Positions 11,296 through 22,570 of a stretch of 64,000 bases of DNA are shown here, piece by piece (position 1 is the first letter of the stretch; every line of letters starts with the position of its first letter). Source of the DNA: Eimeria necatrix (taxonomy: Eukaryota; Apicomplexa; Conoidasida; Eucoccidiorida; Eimeriidae). Location: contig NW_013651739.1 in assembly GCF_000499385.1 (NCBI RefSeq), positions 34,096 to 98,095 on the forward strand, written 5' to 3'. The position numbers and the translations under genes were made by a program. The notes below the pieces were generated by a model. The model worked only from the letters and a program-made list of their open reading frames with translations, searched no databases and was not told the DNA's origin.

Positions 11296-13162
11296 ATGAG
11301 GGGGTGCTGCGGATGCGGATGGTGCTGCCGCTGAGCCGGGTGGTGCTGCTGCCGCTGAGGGGGTGCTGCTGCTGAGGCGGGTGGCACTGCTGCGGATGCT
11401 GCTGAGGAGGTGCTGCTGCTGCTGCTAAGGAAGGTGCTGCTGGTGTGGATGCTGATGCTGCTCTGGCGGGCATTGCTGCTGCGGATGCTGCTGCTGCTCT
11501 GGGGGGGTGCTGCTGCTGCTGCTGCTGCTGAGGGGGGTGCTGATACTATGGATGATGCTGAGGCTGAGGCGGATTCTGCTGCTGCGGCGAAGACACTGCC
11601 CGTGAACCTGCACATGAGCTCACCTCTGCTGCTGCGAGGGCTCTTGTTGTGCTGCTGGAAAGCCGAGGCTGCTGCTTGTCCTTTCGTGCTGCTGCTGGCT
11701 GAAGGGTGGCTGCTGCCCTTTGCATTTGCCTTACTGACACGGTGTGCGCTGCTGCACAGGCACCCAAATTTGGTGATCTTGTTGGGATTTGCTCGTCATG
11801 GAAAGGACCGTTTCCTCATTTACGAAATGATGGCTGGGGGTGACGTCTCAGGGCATTTGCAGAGAGGTGCGTTTTGCTGCCTCAGTGGCTGCTGCTGCTG
11901 CTGCTGCTCCTGTTCATAGTATGAGGGCCTCGAAGCAGCCCTTTCTGGCTTAGCTGCTGCAGCTTTACAGTGTAAACGTGCATCAGCACCAGCAACCTAA
12001 GCAGCTTGGCGCGCTTCTTTGCAAGTGTCTTTGCCGCTGCTGCTTCTGCACGCTTCTGTTGCTGCTGCTGCTGCTGCTGTGTGTTGCAGGAACGCTGACT
12101 TGGCTGGACCGCCTTTGCATTGCACTGGACACGGCGGTGGCTTTGTCGCATCTCCACCGCCACTGTCCCACAGTTTATCACCGCGACATAAAGACAGCAA
12201 ACATCTTGTTAGACAAGCACAAGCACGCAAAGGTTCGGCAAGATTGACCAAAACTTAGAGGATATATGCAGATGCCTTCCACGGTGTTTGATAAATGTAT
12301 TTCATGAAAAGGTGCTGTGCCCCTCTAGCGGGGAATTCGCACTGCTAAATGTCCACCGCTCTAATGCCGCTGATGCTGCTGCTGCTGCAGGTCTCGGACT
12401 TTGGTTTGGCTTGCCTTGCTAAAAAGGGAACAGGGCGTTTTCCTGTGCGTCAGACAGCGGGGACCGTTGGCTATGCAGATCCCAAGTACATTGCCAGGTG
12501 GGTCAAGTTGTCTGTCTTTAGTTTTGTTTATCTTTTTTGTTTCATTGTTTCATCCATTTGTGTGCTTTTTCACGTACTTGCTGCTGCTGCCGTTGCTGGT
12601 GTTGTTGCTGCAGCTCGTTGGTCTCTGAGATGGCGGAGGTCTATTCGCTGGGGATGGTCATGTTGGAACTCCTCACGGCGAAGCCTCCAGTCATTATTGT
12701 GAGTCCTGCTGCTGCTGCTGCTGCTGCTGACTGGTTTGTTGAGTAAGCTATACTTGCGGCTGCTGTATCTCTCGCATATATATATATATTTTTGTCGTCC
12801 GTTTTTGTGTTTCAAGCAGTCACCTTGTCTGCTAGATCCCTGTTTTCATCTCTCCTTTCTCTCACTTGTTCCTATTCTTCGGCTTTCCTCGTCTTTTGTA
12901 ACTCATTTGTTTCATCAAATTGTACTGAGAAGTGTCTCGCCTCACTCCCACTTAGTACTTATAGACTCAAATACGGTCAAATAGCCCAAATAGAATTTAA
13001 AGAAGCAAAGGCGCGTGTTACTGCAGAACTCCGACGGCTCCCTCACCTTTGTCCTGGCTCTGCTCGCCCGAGACCCTCCCCGCCTCATTAAGGCCGCCGA
13101 CACCCGCGCAGGTTTCCCCGCCTCAGTGCTTCATGCCTTCGCAGAAGTGGCCGTTAGGTGCG

Positions 13163-13196
<34 letters not shown>

Positions 13197-16100
13197 CAGC
13201 AGAAGGGAGGCCTTTTGAAAACGGAAGTGGAGATGCTGAGTTCCAGAATCTGCTGCAAATGGCTAAGTTGAGGGGCCAGAATTTAGGGTGTAAAGATTAA
13301 GGTTTGGGATAAAGATTTGCTGTTATTTTCAGCTGCATTCGTGATGATGACATGAAACGCCCCTCTTTCCAGACAATTGTCAAGCAGCTCCGTTACCTCA
13401 AAGAAGCAGCAACTAGGTAAGGCACTTCATCTTTTCTTGTGCATGCCTTGCACATTTGTTTTATGTCTCTTGTTTTGATTTGTGTCTCCTGGCTGTTTTT
13501 TCTTGTCATGTTTTTAACTTCTGCCCTTTCCCTATGCATCAGATTTGTGCCGGTGGCCATTCGCCTTGCTGCTGCTGCTGCTGTCGTTTGCTGCTGCAGC
13601 CTCTGCATGAACCCCAAGTCGTTTCCGCAGAGGGACCGGGTTTTCTCGCTGCAGCTGCAGCGAGGAGTTGGAGTTGGTCCTACAGTGCCCGAGGCTCTGA
13701 GACCCTTGAAGCAAAAACTGCCGCTGCCTCCCGCTGCAGTCACTCCAGCAGCAGCAGCAGCAGTGAAGCCATCTAGGGAGCAGCCAGCATCAGGTGAGCC
13801 CCGAAGAAAGCCTTTTAGAAAAGCTTTCGACGCGTTCTGCTTCCCGCAGGTTTAAATGCGTTTCAACTGCAAGTGCAGCTGCTGCTGCTGCAGGTGGTTC
13901 TTCTCAAGAAAGTGAGGCCGCCTCTGGTACAGCTGGAGAACGCAGAGATCCTGTGGTGGCTGCACCGCCTACGACACCGTGCGCGGTACACATCAACCAG
14001 CCTAGCTGCGGCGAAGTCCAGCAGCAGCAGCTGCAGCAGCAAGTAACGCATTTGGGACAGGAAACGGGTGCTGAGGGGAGGCCAAGCTCTCAAGGGACCC
14101 GGTCGTCTCTTCCAGCAATTGTTGCTGAAGTTGCTGTCAGTGTGCCACCACAATGTGATAAGGAGACGACAATGCTAACTGTTGCAGCTGCAGCTGCTGC
14201 TACTGCATGTACCTCTGCAATGATGCCCCCAGCTCCAACGCAGGCAGGCCCTACAGCTCCCCCCCATGGTGTTAGCACTGCAACGAATGTTTTGGCAGCA
14301 GCAGCAGATGCCGTGGCTGCGGCAGGCTCAGTAGCAGCTGCTGCAGCGGCAGCGGCAGCGGCAGCAGAGCCTGCTGTGTGCCCTGCTGGTCCTTGTTCGG
14401 TGTCAGCGCCTCCAACGGCAGGAGCAGGCGTTGGTGTTACCTCGTGGGTACCTGCATCCTGCAAGAGCGAAGAAACAGCAGTTGCTGCTTGTGCTGCTTC
14501 GCCCAACCCGCGGCAGCAATCCCGCAGCGCAGGCTCTCTGTCTCGTGATGTAGCAGACCCACAGAGGGACTTGGCTTTGCAAGAGCAGCAGCTAAGACAC
14601 GAGCTGGAGGTGCAGCAGCAGCAGCAACTGCAGCAACAGCAGCAGCAGCCCAACGGGCGCCTCAGGTTACCCCGTACGGTCACAGCCATCAAATGCGAGT
14701 CGCCTGGGGAGAGCCCGGGGACAGGGGAAGCAGCAGCAGCATCTGCAGCAGCTGCAGCTGCTGGTGAGCAGGGAACAGCTGTAACGATGCCTTCTTGCGC
14801 TGCTTTCCTAGCAGGCCCTGCAGCAGCAGCACCGAGCGGAGACAGTGTGCTACTAGCTTCTCCGTCGTGGCCCCGAAGCGAGCAGCAGCAGCGGCAGCAG
14901 AAGGCGAGGCGGCAGTCGCGAAAGAGCAGAAAAAAGCAGCAACTAATGGGCGCCGATGGAGAGTGCCGCTCACTGCTGCTGCAGCAGCTGCAGCAGCAGC
15001 GGCGGCTTCGCGGCTGCACGGCCAGCACGACCAGCACCATGACGAACGGGGGCAGCACAAGCAGCATCAGCAAGTGCGGCAGCAACCTCTGCAGTAGGAG
15101 CAGCAACGGTTGGAGCAGCTGCTGCAACAGCAACCACAGCATCAAGTCCACTATCTCTTTGTCGGCTAGCCGCTTACTTCTCTATGCAGATTTCCTTGGA
15201 GAGGCAGCAACTGCGGGAAGGAGTCCCAGCAGCCGCGCTTCAACACGCAGCGGCGCCTTTGCTGCTGCTGCTGCAGCGGCTGCGGCAGCAAGTGCGGGAA
15301 GAAGCTCTTGTGGAGGCAGCGGTTCCCCTTCGGCTGCGGCTGCAGCAGTAGCAGCAGCTGCTGTTGCAGCTAGCGGAGATAGTGCCCATGTGTTCCGTTC
15401 GGTTGCTGCAGCACCGTTGGGCAGAGTTGTGAGACGCACAGTGGCGCTTACGAGTCCCAGTGAGCAGCAGCAGCAGGTGCAGCAGCAGGCGCAGCAGCAG
15501 GCGCCGGAGCAGATGCACCTGCTGCAGCCATGCAAGGATCGGCACCAGCTGTTGCTGGTGCAGGGACAACGACAAGTTGTCTCTTCACGCGCCTTAATGC
15601 TCCCACTAGGGAAGAAGGCAGGCGAGGCGGCGTGCCGCATAGCTGCTCCTTCCCAGAACTCTTTAGATGCAGCATCTGCTGCTGGTGCAGCCTCACGCAG
15701 GCATTGGAACTTGCCGGCCCCACAGGCGCAGCAAGGCGCAAACTGTACAGGCAAAAGCTGTGTGGACACTCCGGCCTCAGGGCAGCGGCAGCAGCAGCAA
15801 GAGCAGCAGCAGGAGCCAACTGCTGCGCCGAAAACGCCTTTTGGCTTCGTTAGGTCTCTACTCAGCAACATCAGCCTTGCAGAGAAGCTGGAGGGTGCTC
15901 TCCAGCAGCAACAAAGCGCAACATCAGCAGCAGCACCACCACCACCAGTTTCAGCCGGGTCCTCGTTGCCTGCTGTGTCAGAGCAGCAGGACACATACGA
16001 TGTGCAGGGCGACAGGACGCATGTCCCCGTGACAGGCATGCACTGCTCAGCTGCTCGAGCCGTACCAGCAACGGCAGCAGCAGCAGCAGGTGCTGCTGCT

Positions 16101-16574
16101 GCTAGCCAGTCTTGGCGGCCGTCCTCCACTTCACTAGATACAAAAGCAGAGGAAGCCGCAGCAAAGGCAGCGGCAGCAGCGAGGGCAGCGGCACAAGCTG
16201 CTTCTGCTGCAGCAGCTGCTGGGTACGTGAAGCGCAACGTTGTCATAGGAACAAGCCGCGTCCTCATTCCTGCTGCTGCTGCAGAAGCACCCCGGAGGCA
16301 GCTGCCGGCACTGCTTTTGCAGCAGTCTCTGCCCCAAGTGGAGTCCTCACAGCTGCATGCTGCAGAGGGGCTTGTTTCGACAGCAGCAGAGTCAGCAAGT
16401 GCAGCAGGGAAGGCAGCAGCAACAGTTACAGCTCAAACATGTCTTCCTGGGGACCAGCAGCAGGTGCGCCAGCAGCAGCAGCACGTACAGCAACAGCATG
16501 TGCAGCAAGAGCAACTGCAGCAAGTGCTGCTGCAGCAGAGCGCGACCCTGTCTAAGTTTCAAGCGTTTTTTTAA
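9994..16574 (+). CDS. TKL-type protein kinase resembling plant receptor-like/Pelle kinases
   Basis: Protein Ser/Thr kinase. Ten phase-consistent exons: 9994..10794, 11055..11221, 11760..11866, 12090..12232, 12391..12497, 12614..12698, 13027..13157, 13333..13416, 13543..13793, 13894..16574 (1518 residues). Residues 1-260 are Ala-rich. The kinase domain (about 264-540) has YSYEEIYAATDGF, glycine loop GLGAYGTVYRG, Lys302 in VAVKRL, HPNLVILLGFA, catalytic HRDIKTANILLD (Asp391), VSDFGLA, GTVGYADPKY, EVYSLGMVMLELLTA and the subdomain XI motif RPSFQTIVKQL. These are hallmarks of plant RLK/Pelle-type kinases. No receptor ectodomain or transmembrane segment is seen. The tail from about 542 is Ala/Gln/Ser-rich with islands such as KTPFGFVRSLLSNISL. 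The start is the first ATG in frame after the GGGATCG array; the substrate is unknown. Confidence 0.85.
10798..11046. repeat. Telomere-like repeats filling kinase intron 1
   Basis: The first intron (10795-11054) of the TKL kinase gene consists almost entirely of degenerate TTTAGGG units, ending in six to seven clean tandem copies (about 10998-11043) just before the acceptor GTGGTGCAG. Confidence 0.95.
11224..11293. repeat. CTG tract directly after a splice donor
   Basis: A pure CTG run starts three bases after the exon 2 donor of the TKL kinase gene (AG|GTCTGCTG). Several other introns in this window share the arrangement, with the donor or acceptor merging into CTG repeats. Confidence 0.9.
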
Positions 16575-16682
16575 GCCTGCCGCACCCCAGTGAGACACTC
16601 GGCAACCGGAATATCGGGCGGAGTTTCGGTTTTCTGAAGTAAATGCCAAAACCTGCTTTTAAATAGACACTGGACTCAGCTA

Positions 16683-17300
16683 ATGGCCTGTGCATGCATA
16701 TATGCACAGGTGCATGGGGACAAGCGTGCATGCGTGCACAGGTGCATGGGGACATGCGTGCATGCGCAGAGCGTTCCCTAACGTGCAACACTCTTCCATG
16801 TAGGGTTTACAGACGCGCGATTTAGACTGCAGGCGTATCTGTCAATTGCTTGCATGTGATTAGGGTGCATGCATACGTACATATTAGAGCGCATGCATGC
16901 ATATTTGGCTGCATGCATGCATGCAGCCAATTATACATGCATGTTAAGAGTGCTTGCAGTATGTTTGAAGACATGCCATCCCGTATAGGGTGCAGTGTGC
17001 ATGCGGTTTGTACAGCAGTGCATGCGTGCGCCGTGCGTGCAACGAGAGGGATTTGCTTGGAGCTAAAGTGTATGCATGCATGTATGCATGCAAAAACAAA
17101 GCGGGGCACTGCGCAGCCCTTGATAAGCTCCGAAGGCATTTTGAAAGGCTTTTCTGGTCTTTCTTTCCTCGTCTTTGTCAGCCCAGGGCCGCCTTTTACA
17201 TTTGACTCCCCGTGGGAAACCCATAACAAATCTTGTATGCATGCGTGGGTGTGCGGGAGAGTGCATGCACTTATATATGACGGCGTGCATGCAATTTTTG
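16683..17300. repeat. TGCATGCA-rich block with a 26-bp perfect palindrome
   Basis: Dozens of TGCATGCA/GCATGCAT copies are spread over about 600 bases downstream of the kinase gene. The longest perfect palindrome spans 16905-16930 (TTGGCTGCATGCA and its reverse complement). No gene is supported between 16575 and 17774. Confidence 0.9.
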
Positions 17301-17774
17301 CATGCCTATACCCGAGGCTACAGATAGCCTCTTTTGCAGGGATCCTTGAGGACCCCGTGCCTTTTTCGTCCCACGTAGGTCCTCTCGAACTTGAATGTCA
17401 AGTAAATTGTAATTTGTTCTTATATCTGCACCATTGACCGCTACAGCGTACACCCTGTTTCACGGCATTGCAGACTAATGGTTTTAAATTGGGAACTCAC
17501 GTTGAGTATTGACTTCGTATCTGAATCTTCGTTAGCGTTTTGCACTGCCTTTCTTCACACACAGTGTGATCCAGTAGCGCTCGACAGTGTATGGAACATA
17601 CATGGGCAGCAAAGCATTGCAACAAAAAGATCAGTGCAGGGAAAAACTGCAGTAGCAGCAGTTATAGAAGAGTGTGTCTTGTGTCTGAGCCACTGAGCGT
17701 GCATGCATTCTTGCTTGAATGCAGGCAGATACTTTGTGTAGTTTGTTTTTCATTAAGACAGTGCATTCTTGGAG

Positions 17775-18311
17775 TTAACTATCGAACAGGGCGTTGGCTA
17801 GGAAAGCCATTTCTTTCCTGCTGCTGTCAACAGCGGCAGGAAGCTCTTTCTTTGCCGCTGCGAGCAGCAGCAACGCGCTCATCAGCCGCTGCTCCAATAC
17901 AGTACAGAAGTAAACTCGCAGGCACACGGGAGGCACTCCTGCAAGGAAACGCATGCAACGCATTGCCACAGACGCCCACAGTTCAACAGCAACATCAGTA
18001 GGAGTAGAAGCGCCAACAGCCGAAGCAACAGTGGAGAGAGCGGCGTAAGTTGCCACACTGGAATAATTCTTACCTCTGAGGCCCCTAAAATTCATGTTTT
18101 CTTCCGAGTGGGTAGCTAGTTGCTGCTTCTCAGCTATGTCTCTTTCCTCAGCGAGCTGCCTTTCACTAGCTAGCTGTTTGAAGGCCAGGCCAATGTGGCG
18201 CAGGCTGGGATCGTCTCCAGCCCCGTCAACGACGATATTCTTTATCTTCGTTTGCTTTTCGAACACCTTAAATAGCTCTAAGAGCAGCCCTCTAATTGCC
18301 TTCGCATACAA
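17775..18311 (-). CDS. Probable out-of-frame continuation of the LRR gene
   Basis: Open minus-strand frame of mixed composition. It begins AIRGLLLELFKVFEKQ, then IKNIVVDGAGDDPSLRHIGLAF, which fits the leucine-rich-repeat rhythm of the gene just upstream, then a charged helix (QLAEERDIAEKQQ). It overlaps the end of the upstream exon (18278..18370) in another frame. Continuity needs either a one-base frame correction near 18305 or a 41-base intron (GTCAAAGC...CGAAG), which is unusually short. An internal GTAAGAAT...CCTTGCAG segment (about 17949-18070) could be spliced or retained without changing frame. I read it as the true C-terminal part, displaced by an assembly error or a real lesion. Confidence 0.4.
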   Translation of the reverse strand: MYAKAIRGLLLELFKVFEKQTKIKNIVVDGAGDDPSLRHIGLAFKQLASERQLAEERDIAEKQQLATHSEENMNFRGLRGKNYSSVATYAALSTVASAVGASTPTDVAVELWASVAMRCMRFLAGVPPVCLRVYFCTVLEQRLMSALLLLAAAKKELPAAVDSSRKEMAFLANALFDS

Positions 18312-21300
18312 GCATCAAGCCCTAAATCATATGCTTTGACCTTGGGAGCCTTCCTGTCGGCCTTGAGGAGCTGAACGCTTGTGCAATGAAAGGAAAAAAG
18401 GAGCTTAAGGGAACCAATGTTTCAGTGTACTTGTACAGTGTGCTGTATATGGATTACCTGGACGTATCTTTCTTGGATCAGGTTCTCCACAGGTCTGGAG
18501 TCATGTCCCAAGGACCTTTCCGGGTTGTATGTGAGAGCCTCAGTGAGATCAGATCCTTTGAAGCAGTGCAGCTCGCTGCCATTTAGGCTGCATGCATCAT
18601 CTTCTTCTTCAGTTGGTATATGCATGCGCTGTTTATGTTTCCGCTTTTTCTTGTTAGTCAAAGCACCACTTGAGGTAGATTCCTTCGGCTCTACGAGGGC
18701 CCGAGGGGCCCCTGGGGCGCCTGGGGGCCCCAAGGGCTCCGCGCTATTGTATATGCTTAATTCCAAAATTTCCAGAGCCACACACTGTCTCGCGACGGTT
18801 ATTGCAGCAGAGAGGCCTCTTTGCCGCAGCCTGGGGAGGGCGAGTTGGCGTACTGCGCAGTGCTCTCTCGTTGCCTAGAGCGAAGACGCCACGACATGTG
18901 CGTGCATAACAACAGATAATATATCAGCATATTTTAGTGCTGCAGGCTTGCGCACCGTAGACGAGAATATAATCAAGGGGAGACTATGTTTTTATTTAAT
19001 AAACAATAGAATATGCATGTTACTATAAAATAACACAATGATCCTGCGTTTTCACGCTAACTATGAATCATTCTGAACACCAGAATAGCTGCATCCACCT
19101 ATACATATAAACCTATATGCGTTCATACACCTCAAGCGCATTCCTGTGCCATTGTGGTTCCAAGATTTACACCCAGTGCGAATGTAGGTGCTGCGCACCG
19201 GATGGCGAATCACAAAGGAGATTAATTAACCAAAAGCAAGCAACAGGCTATCCGCTGCAACGGTCCAGGAGCTCCCAACTAGCTAGACGGGTTCTCGTCT
19301 AGCCAATGATCTATCTAAAACTTTTCTGGCTATACTACTCGCGAGGAAGCTAATAACTAGCTATGTGGCTACTTTACAAGGCACATAGCTGCACCTTTAC
19401 CTGGCAGATCTGGATTACCCCAGTTTCCGACAGCCTGGTTCCTGCTACATCGAGGAACATGAAGGATGGCCGGGCAGTGAGAATGGCAGCCAAATGAGGG
19501 GCTGAGGCGTCTCCTATGAGAGTGTCCCTAAGCCCCAAACCTGCATCGGGGAAATAGCGATCAAATTAGAAGGGGTCACTTCTAATTTGATCGTTGTGTC
19601 TTTAAGTTGCTCCAGTGGAAATCTCTCTTTTGCTCATCCAGTCGTGAGGTGTGAGTTCACATCACACGGGTGGCCAGATATACAAGGGCGTCATACTGTG
19701 CCGCCTTGCCTTCACGGTGTCTTAGTTCCGTTGCGTGCAGTTGCACAGCTGCCGCTCACCGGTAATACATTCGCTACATTTCACTGCCTGGAACAGCTCC
19801 AAGAAGTCCCCATCAGATATGGCATTTCCTGCAAGGTCTATCACCCCACAGAAACCTCCCAGCTGACCAGAGCGAATAGCAGCAGCCAGGCGAGCCAGAG
19901 ACCCACGGCTCACAGAGGCTGAAATGCTTTGGCCTTCATCAAACAACGGACTAAAAGGAGGCCCGAAAGATGCCCCTGTAAAGGCTCTGCTAGTAAGTCC
20001 TGCTGGGTCCTTTGTATCAGCGTCTGCATGAGCGCCTGTTTGATGAGCATGTGAAGGCCCTCTTGTTACGGCCGTTGGAATGAGATGCTCCTGTCCTGTG
20101 GAGAACTTGCGTACGCTTAAGTCGACATAATCTGGTAAGTAAAAAGCTGAAAGGCCCTTCGTACAGAACTCTACAAAGTGAGCCGCGCGAACATCGGCAC
20201 TGAGGTAAGCAGGCTCCATGGCCTGAGGCGGCACTCTATGTGCACCCCAAACTAACCAACAGCTGCCCTAAATGACTAAGAAGACGACTTATACGGTAAA
20301 GAATGCAGTAGAAGCTTCTGGTAAATGCTGAGCCTCATATGGATACTGAGAATACAAAGTAAGTCACACAAACGGCAGTTGCTCCACTTGCAGTTTCATT
20401 GGCAGCAACTGCAATTAGTACTGCTTAAGCGGACGAAGCGCTGCCCACATTGCGATTCTTCTTTTAATCCACAAGCTGGTGAAACGATTTGGTACTGAAA
20501 GGCCTCAGGAAACTTGTATTTCCTCGGGAAATTGTTTTTGAGCCATAATCCGTTAATAGCAGGTCTTAGTTCGTCACCTGTGCAGAGCTGCCTGCCTGCG
20601 TGCACGACAGCCTAAACGGAATCGTATGCATGTACGCAGGCGTCAACAATCTGCAGATACATGAATCATTCCAGGCCTTCTACGGTGTGTTAATACGTTT
20701 CGAGCTCGCCTGTGTGCATGCGCACAAGCATGCATGCGGGCCAGAGTGCAAGCGGCTTCCACAGATTAAGCTCTACTTTACGCCTGCATTTCGCATTTTA
20801 CCAACGAAGTGCTAGCCCATAATACGCGCACATTAGTTTTCGTGAAGGCATGCACGCAGGCTAGTGGACATACACGTAGCAGTTCAGTCTGCGGAATTTC
20901 CCAGTGCTACCGAGGAGGTACACGCAACAAGGCTAGTGTGTAAGCCTACTTTTTGAAACTATGGAAATCACCATTGTAATTCCACTCAGTTGGTTTTGTA
21001 AGGGGGCTGCTAGGTCTCCCGTTGCTGAAGCCCTGGGGGGTCACTTGTGGCTGTCGGGCTTTCGGAGGGCCCTAATAGTGAAAGAAGGCCAGAAAAAGCC
21101 TTGATTGAGACCTTTATCCCCATAGAAATGCTTAATTTGTTTTTGTCGAATATTGAGGACTGCTGAGAGTTCCAGTGCTGCCGACAGGTCATCGTGTAGA
21201 GTCAGCCCAGCGTGAGAAGCCCTCATAACTCTTGCCGTGCTCGCTAGTGCTCCGGGGGACTCTAAAGGCCTCTGAAGGCCTCTAATGGCTTCTGTAAGAC

Positions 21301-21428
21301 TAGTTCCCTAAAAAGCTTACATCGTTCCCAGAAAGGTCGCATTGCTTCCCCACATCGGGGGTCCTTCGGGTAGCTTGAAGAATTCAGGTTGGCCGTACAG
21401 GGGAGAGCTTGCTTGATGTTAATTTCCA
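18278..21428 (-). CDS. Leucine-rich-repeat (ribonuclease-inhibitor-like) protein
   Basis: Nine phase-consistent minus-strand exons: 21321..21428, 21112..21243, 20496..20577, 20295..20345, 19760..20235, 19401..19540, 18458..18874 and 18278..18370, preceded by at least one unidentified exon because the first begins in mid-codon. (The listed set is eight; the ninth would be the upstream one.) LRR-like units of 26-29 residues are visible: AINGLWLKNNF, GVIDLAGNAISDGDFLELF, LGLRDTLIGDASAPHLAAIL, FMFLDVAGTRLSETGVIQI, VRQLALPRLRQRGLSAAI, ALEILELSIYN. A basic/acidic linker follows (KKKRKHKQRM, TEEEDD). No signal peptide is seen. LRR proteins are usually protein-binding scaffolds; the partner is unknown. 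The coding sequence is free of CAG runs, unlike its neighbours. A stop at 18278 ends the frame, but LRR-like coding continues in another frame at 17775-18311. Confidence 0.6.
19558..19593. repeat. Perfect 15-bp hairpin in an LRR-gene intron
   Basis: CGATCAAATTAGAAG (19558-19572), a 6-base loop, and its exact reverse complement (19579-19593). It lies in the intron 19541-19759 of the LRR gene. Confidence 0.9.
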
Positions 21429-22266
21429 CTTGAAAACAAAATGCAGAAAGATGCATCCTAATGTGACATCTTGGTTTTGGAAAACTCTCATGTGTCGGGA
21501 AGAATACCACAGCCAAGCGGCCACTGACGTATCGGCGACGTTTTAGTCTCAAAGTGTACACCCAATTTGCTCACCCGTCATTAGGCCACAGAAGCTGGGT
21601 TTGGAAGGTCATAAGACAGATCAGTTTTGTCTCACTGACATATTTGGTACCGTGACAGTAGTTCAACTGAGTACGGGACGAACAGCTGGCTCACATGCAT
21701 GCCTGAGACGGCAAACTGGTGCGCCGTTGCCGCCACCCGTCGGATCACGAGTGAACGCTTTCAAATCAGAATTCATGCTGGCTAGTTACAGTGTCTCATC
21801 GCGTCACCTGATACGTGCGTGTTGGTACAGCACCTTGTGCACAGCACCTTCGGAAAGCCCTCTCCTGCACAAGTGTGGCAACTTTCCAAATTTGAAGCTC
21901 CACACACCAAGAACAGTAAAATATTTGTAGATTGCCCCATCTTTGTTTCTCTGTCCTCGCCACGTAATCGACGCCGGTGCCAGAGCATCCCTTCACTGCC
22001 TTCCCCTTGCCGATTAGCATACCGTAAAAGCTACTTGAATTAGGTGCACAGGGGCATCCCATAACAGGCTGAGACAGCGCCCTCAGCTGCAGCGCGGCAG
22101 TGGCATTGGCTGGTCAGCGATTTATCTGTCCCGGGCAGCAGCAATCTGCATCCTCTCGAGCCTCCCCTTTCACTGCGTGTAATGAGGTCAAACAAAAAGT
22201 TCCTATGCTGCGGGGCTGCGCCCTTGCACTAGATAAAACGCATCCAGCACCCCGTAACCGCTTGGC

Positions 22267-22291
22267 TGCATCAGTCAAGGCGACTGATGCA
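22267..22291. repeat. 10-bp hairpin
   Basis: TGCATCAGTC, a 5-base loop (AAGGC), and GACTGATGCA. Perfect stem, in the repeat-poor block upstream of the LRR exons. Confidence 0.7.
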
Positions 22292-22570
22292 GGCAAAACT
22301 AAGAGTAGGCTTCCAGACGGATAATGGAAAAGGAAGAAATATACTAAGGGACATGCCCGCGAAGAGCGACCACCTGGCTCCTAAAAGACGTAGCTGCCAG
22401 TGGATGTGCAGAGCTTTCACTCATTGTACTAAAAAAGTTTCGTGCATATGTGGCCCCTTTGTGCATCCTGCATTAATGACCACTACATACCTGCTACAGC
22501 GATGGTCTGCTTGTCCATTGCGTTGGTGCGACTTGCCAATGTATTAAATGGCAATAATATCTGCTTTGTG

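Noticed and set aside
14090..15151. Long minus-strand ORF (353 codons) opposite the TKL kinase tail
   Set aside because: It is the antisense of CAG-rich coding sequence, with Cys/Ala/Leu-rich composition and no unique islands. The plus-strand frame joins the kinase exons in phase.
21321..21380. LRR-like peptide CDLSGND in a different frame near 21330
   Set aside because: It would need a frameshift. The alternative frame gives an exon with a strong acceptor (TTGTTTTCAAG) and donor (GTAAGC) that joins in phase to the next exon.
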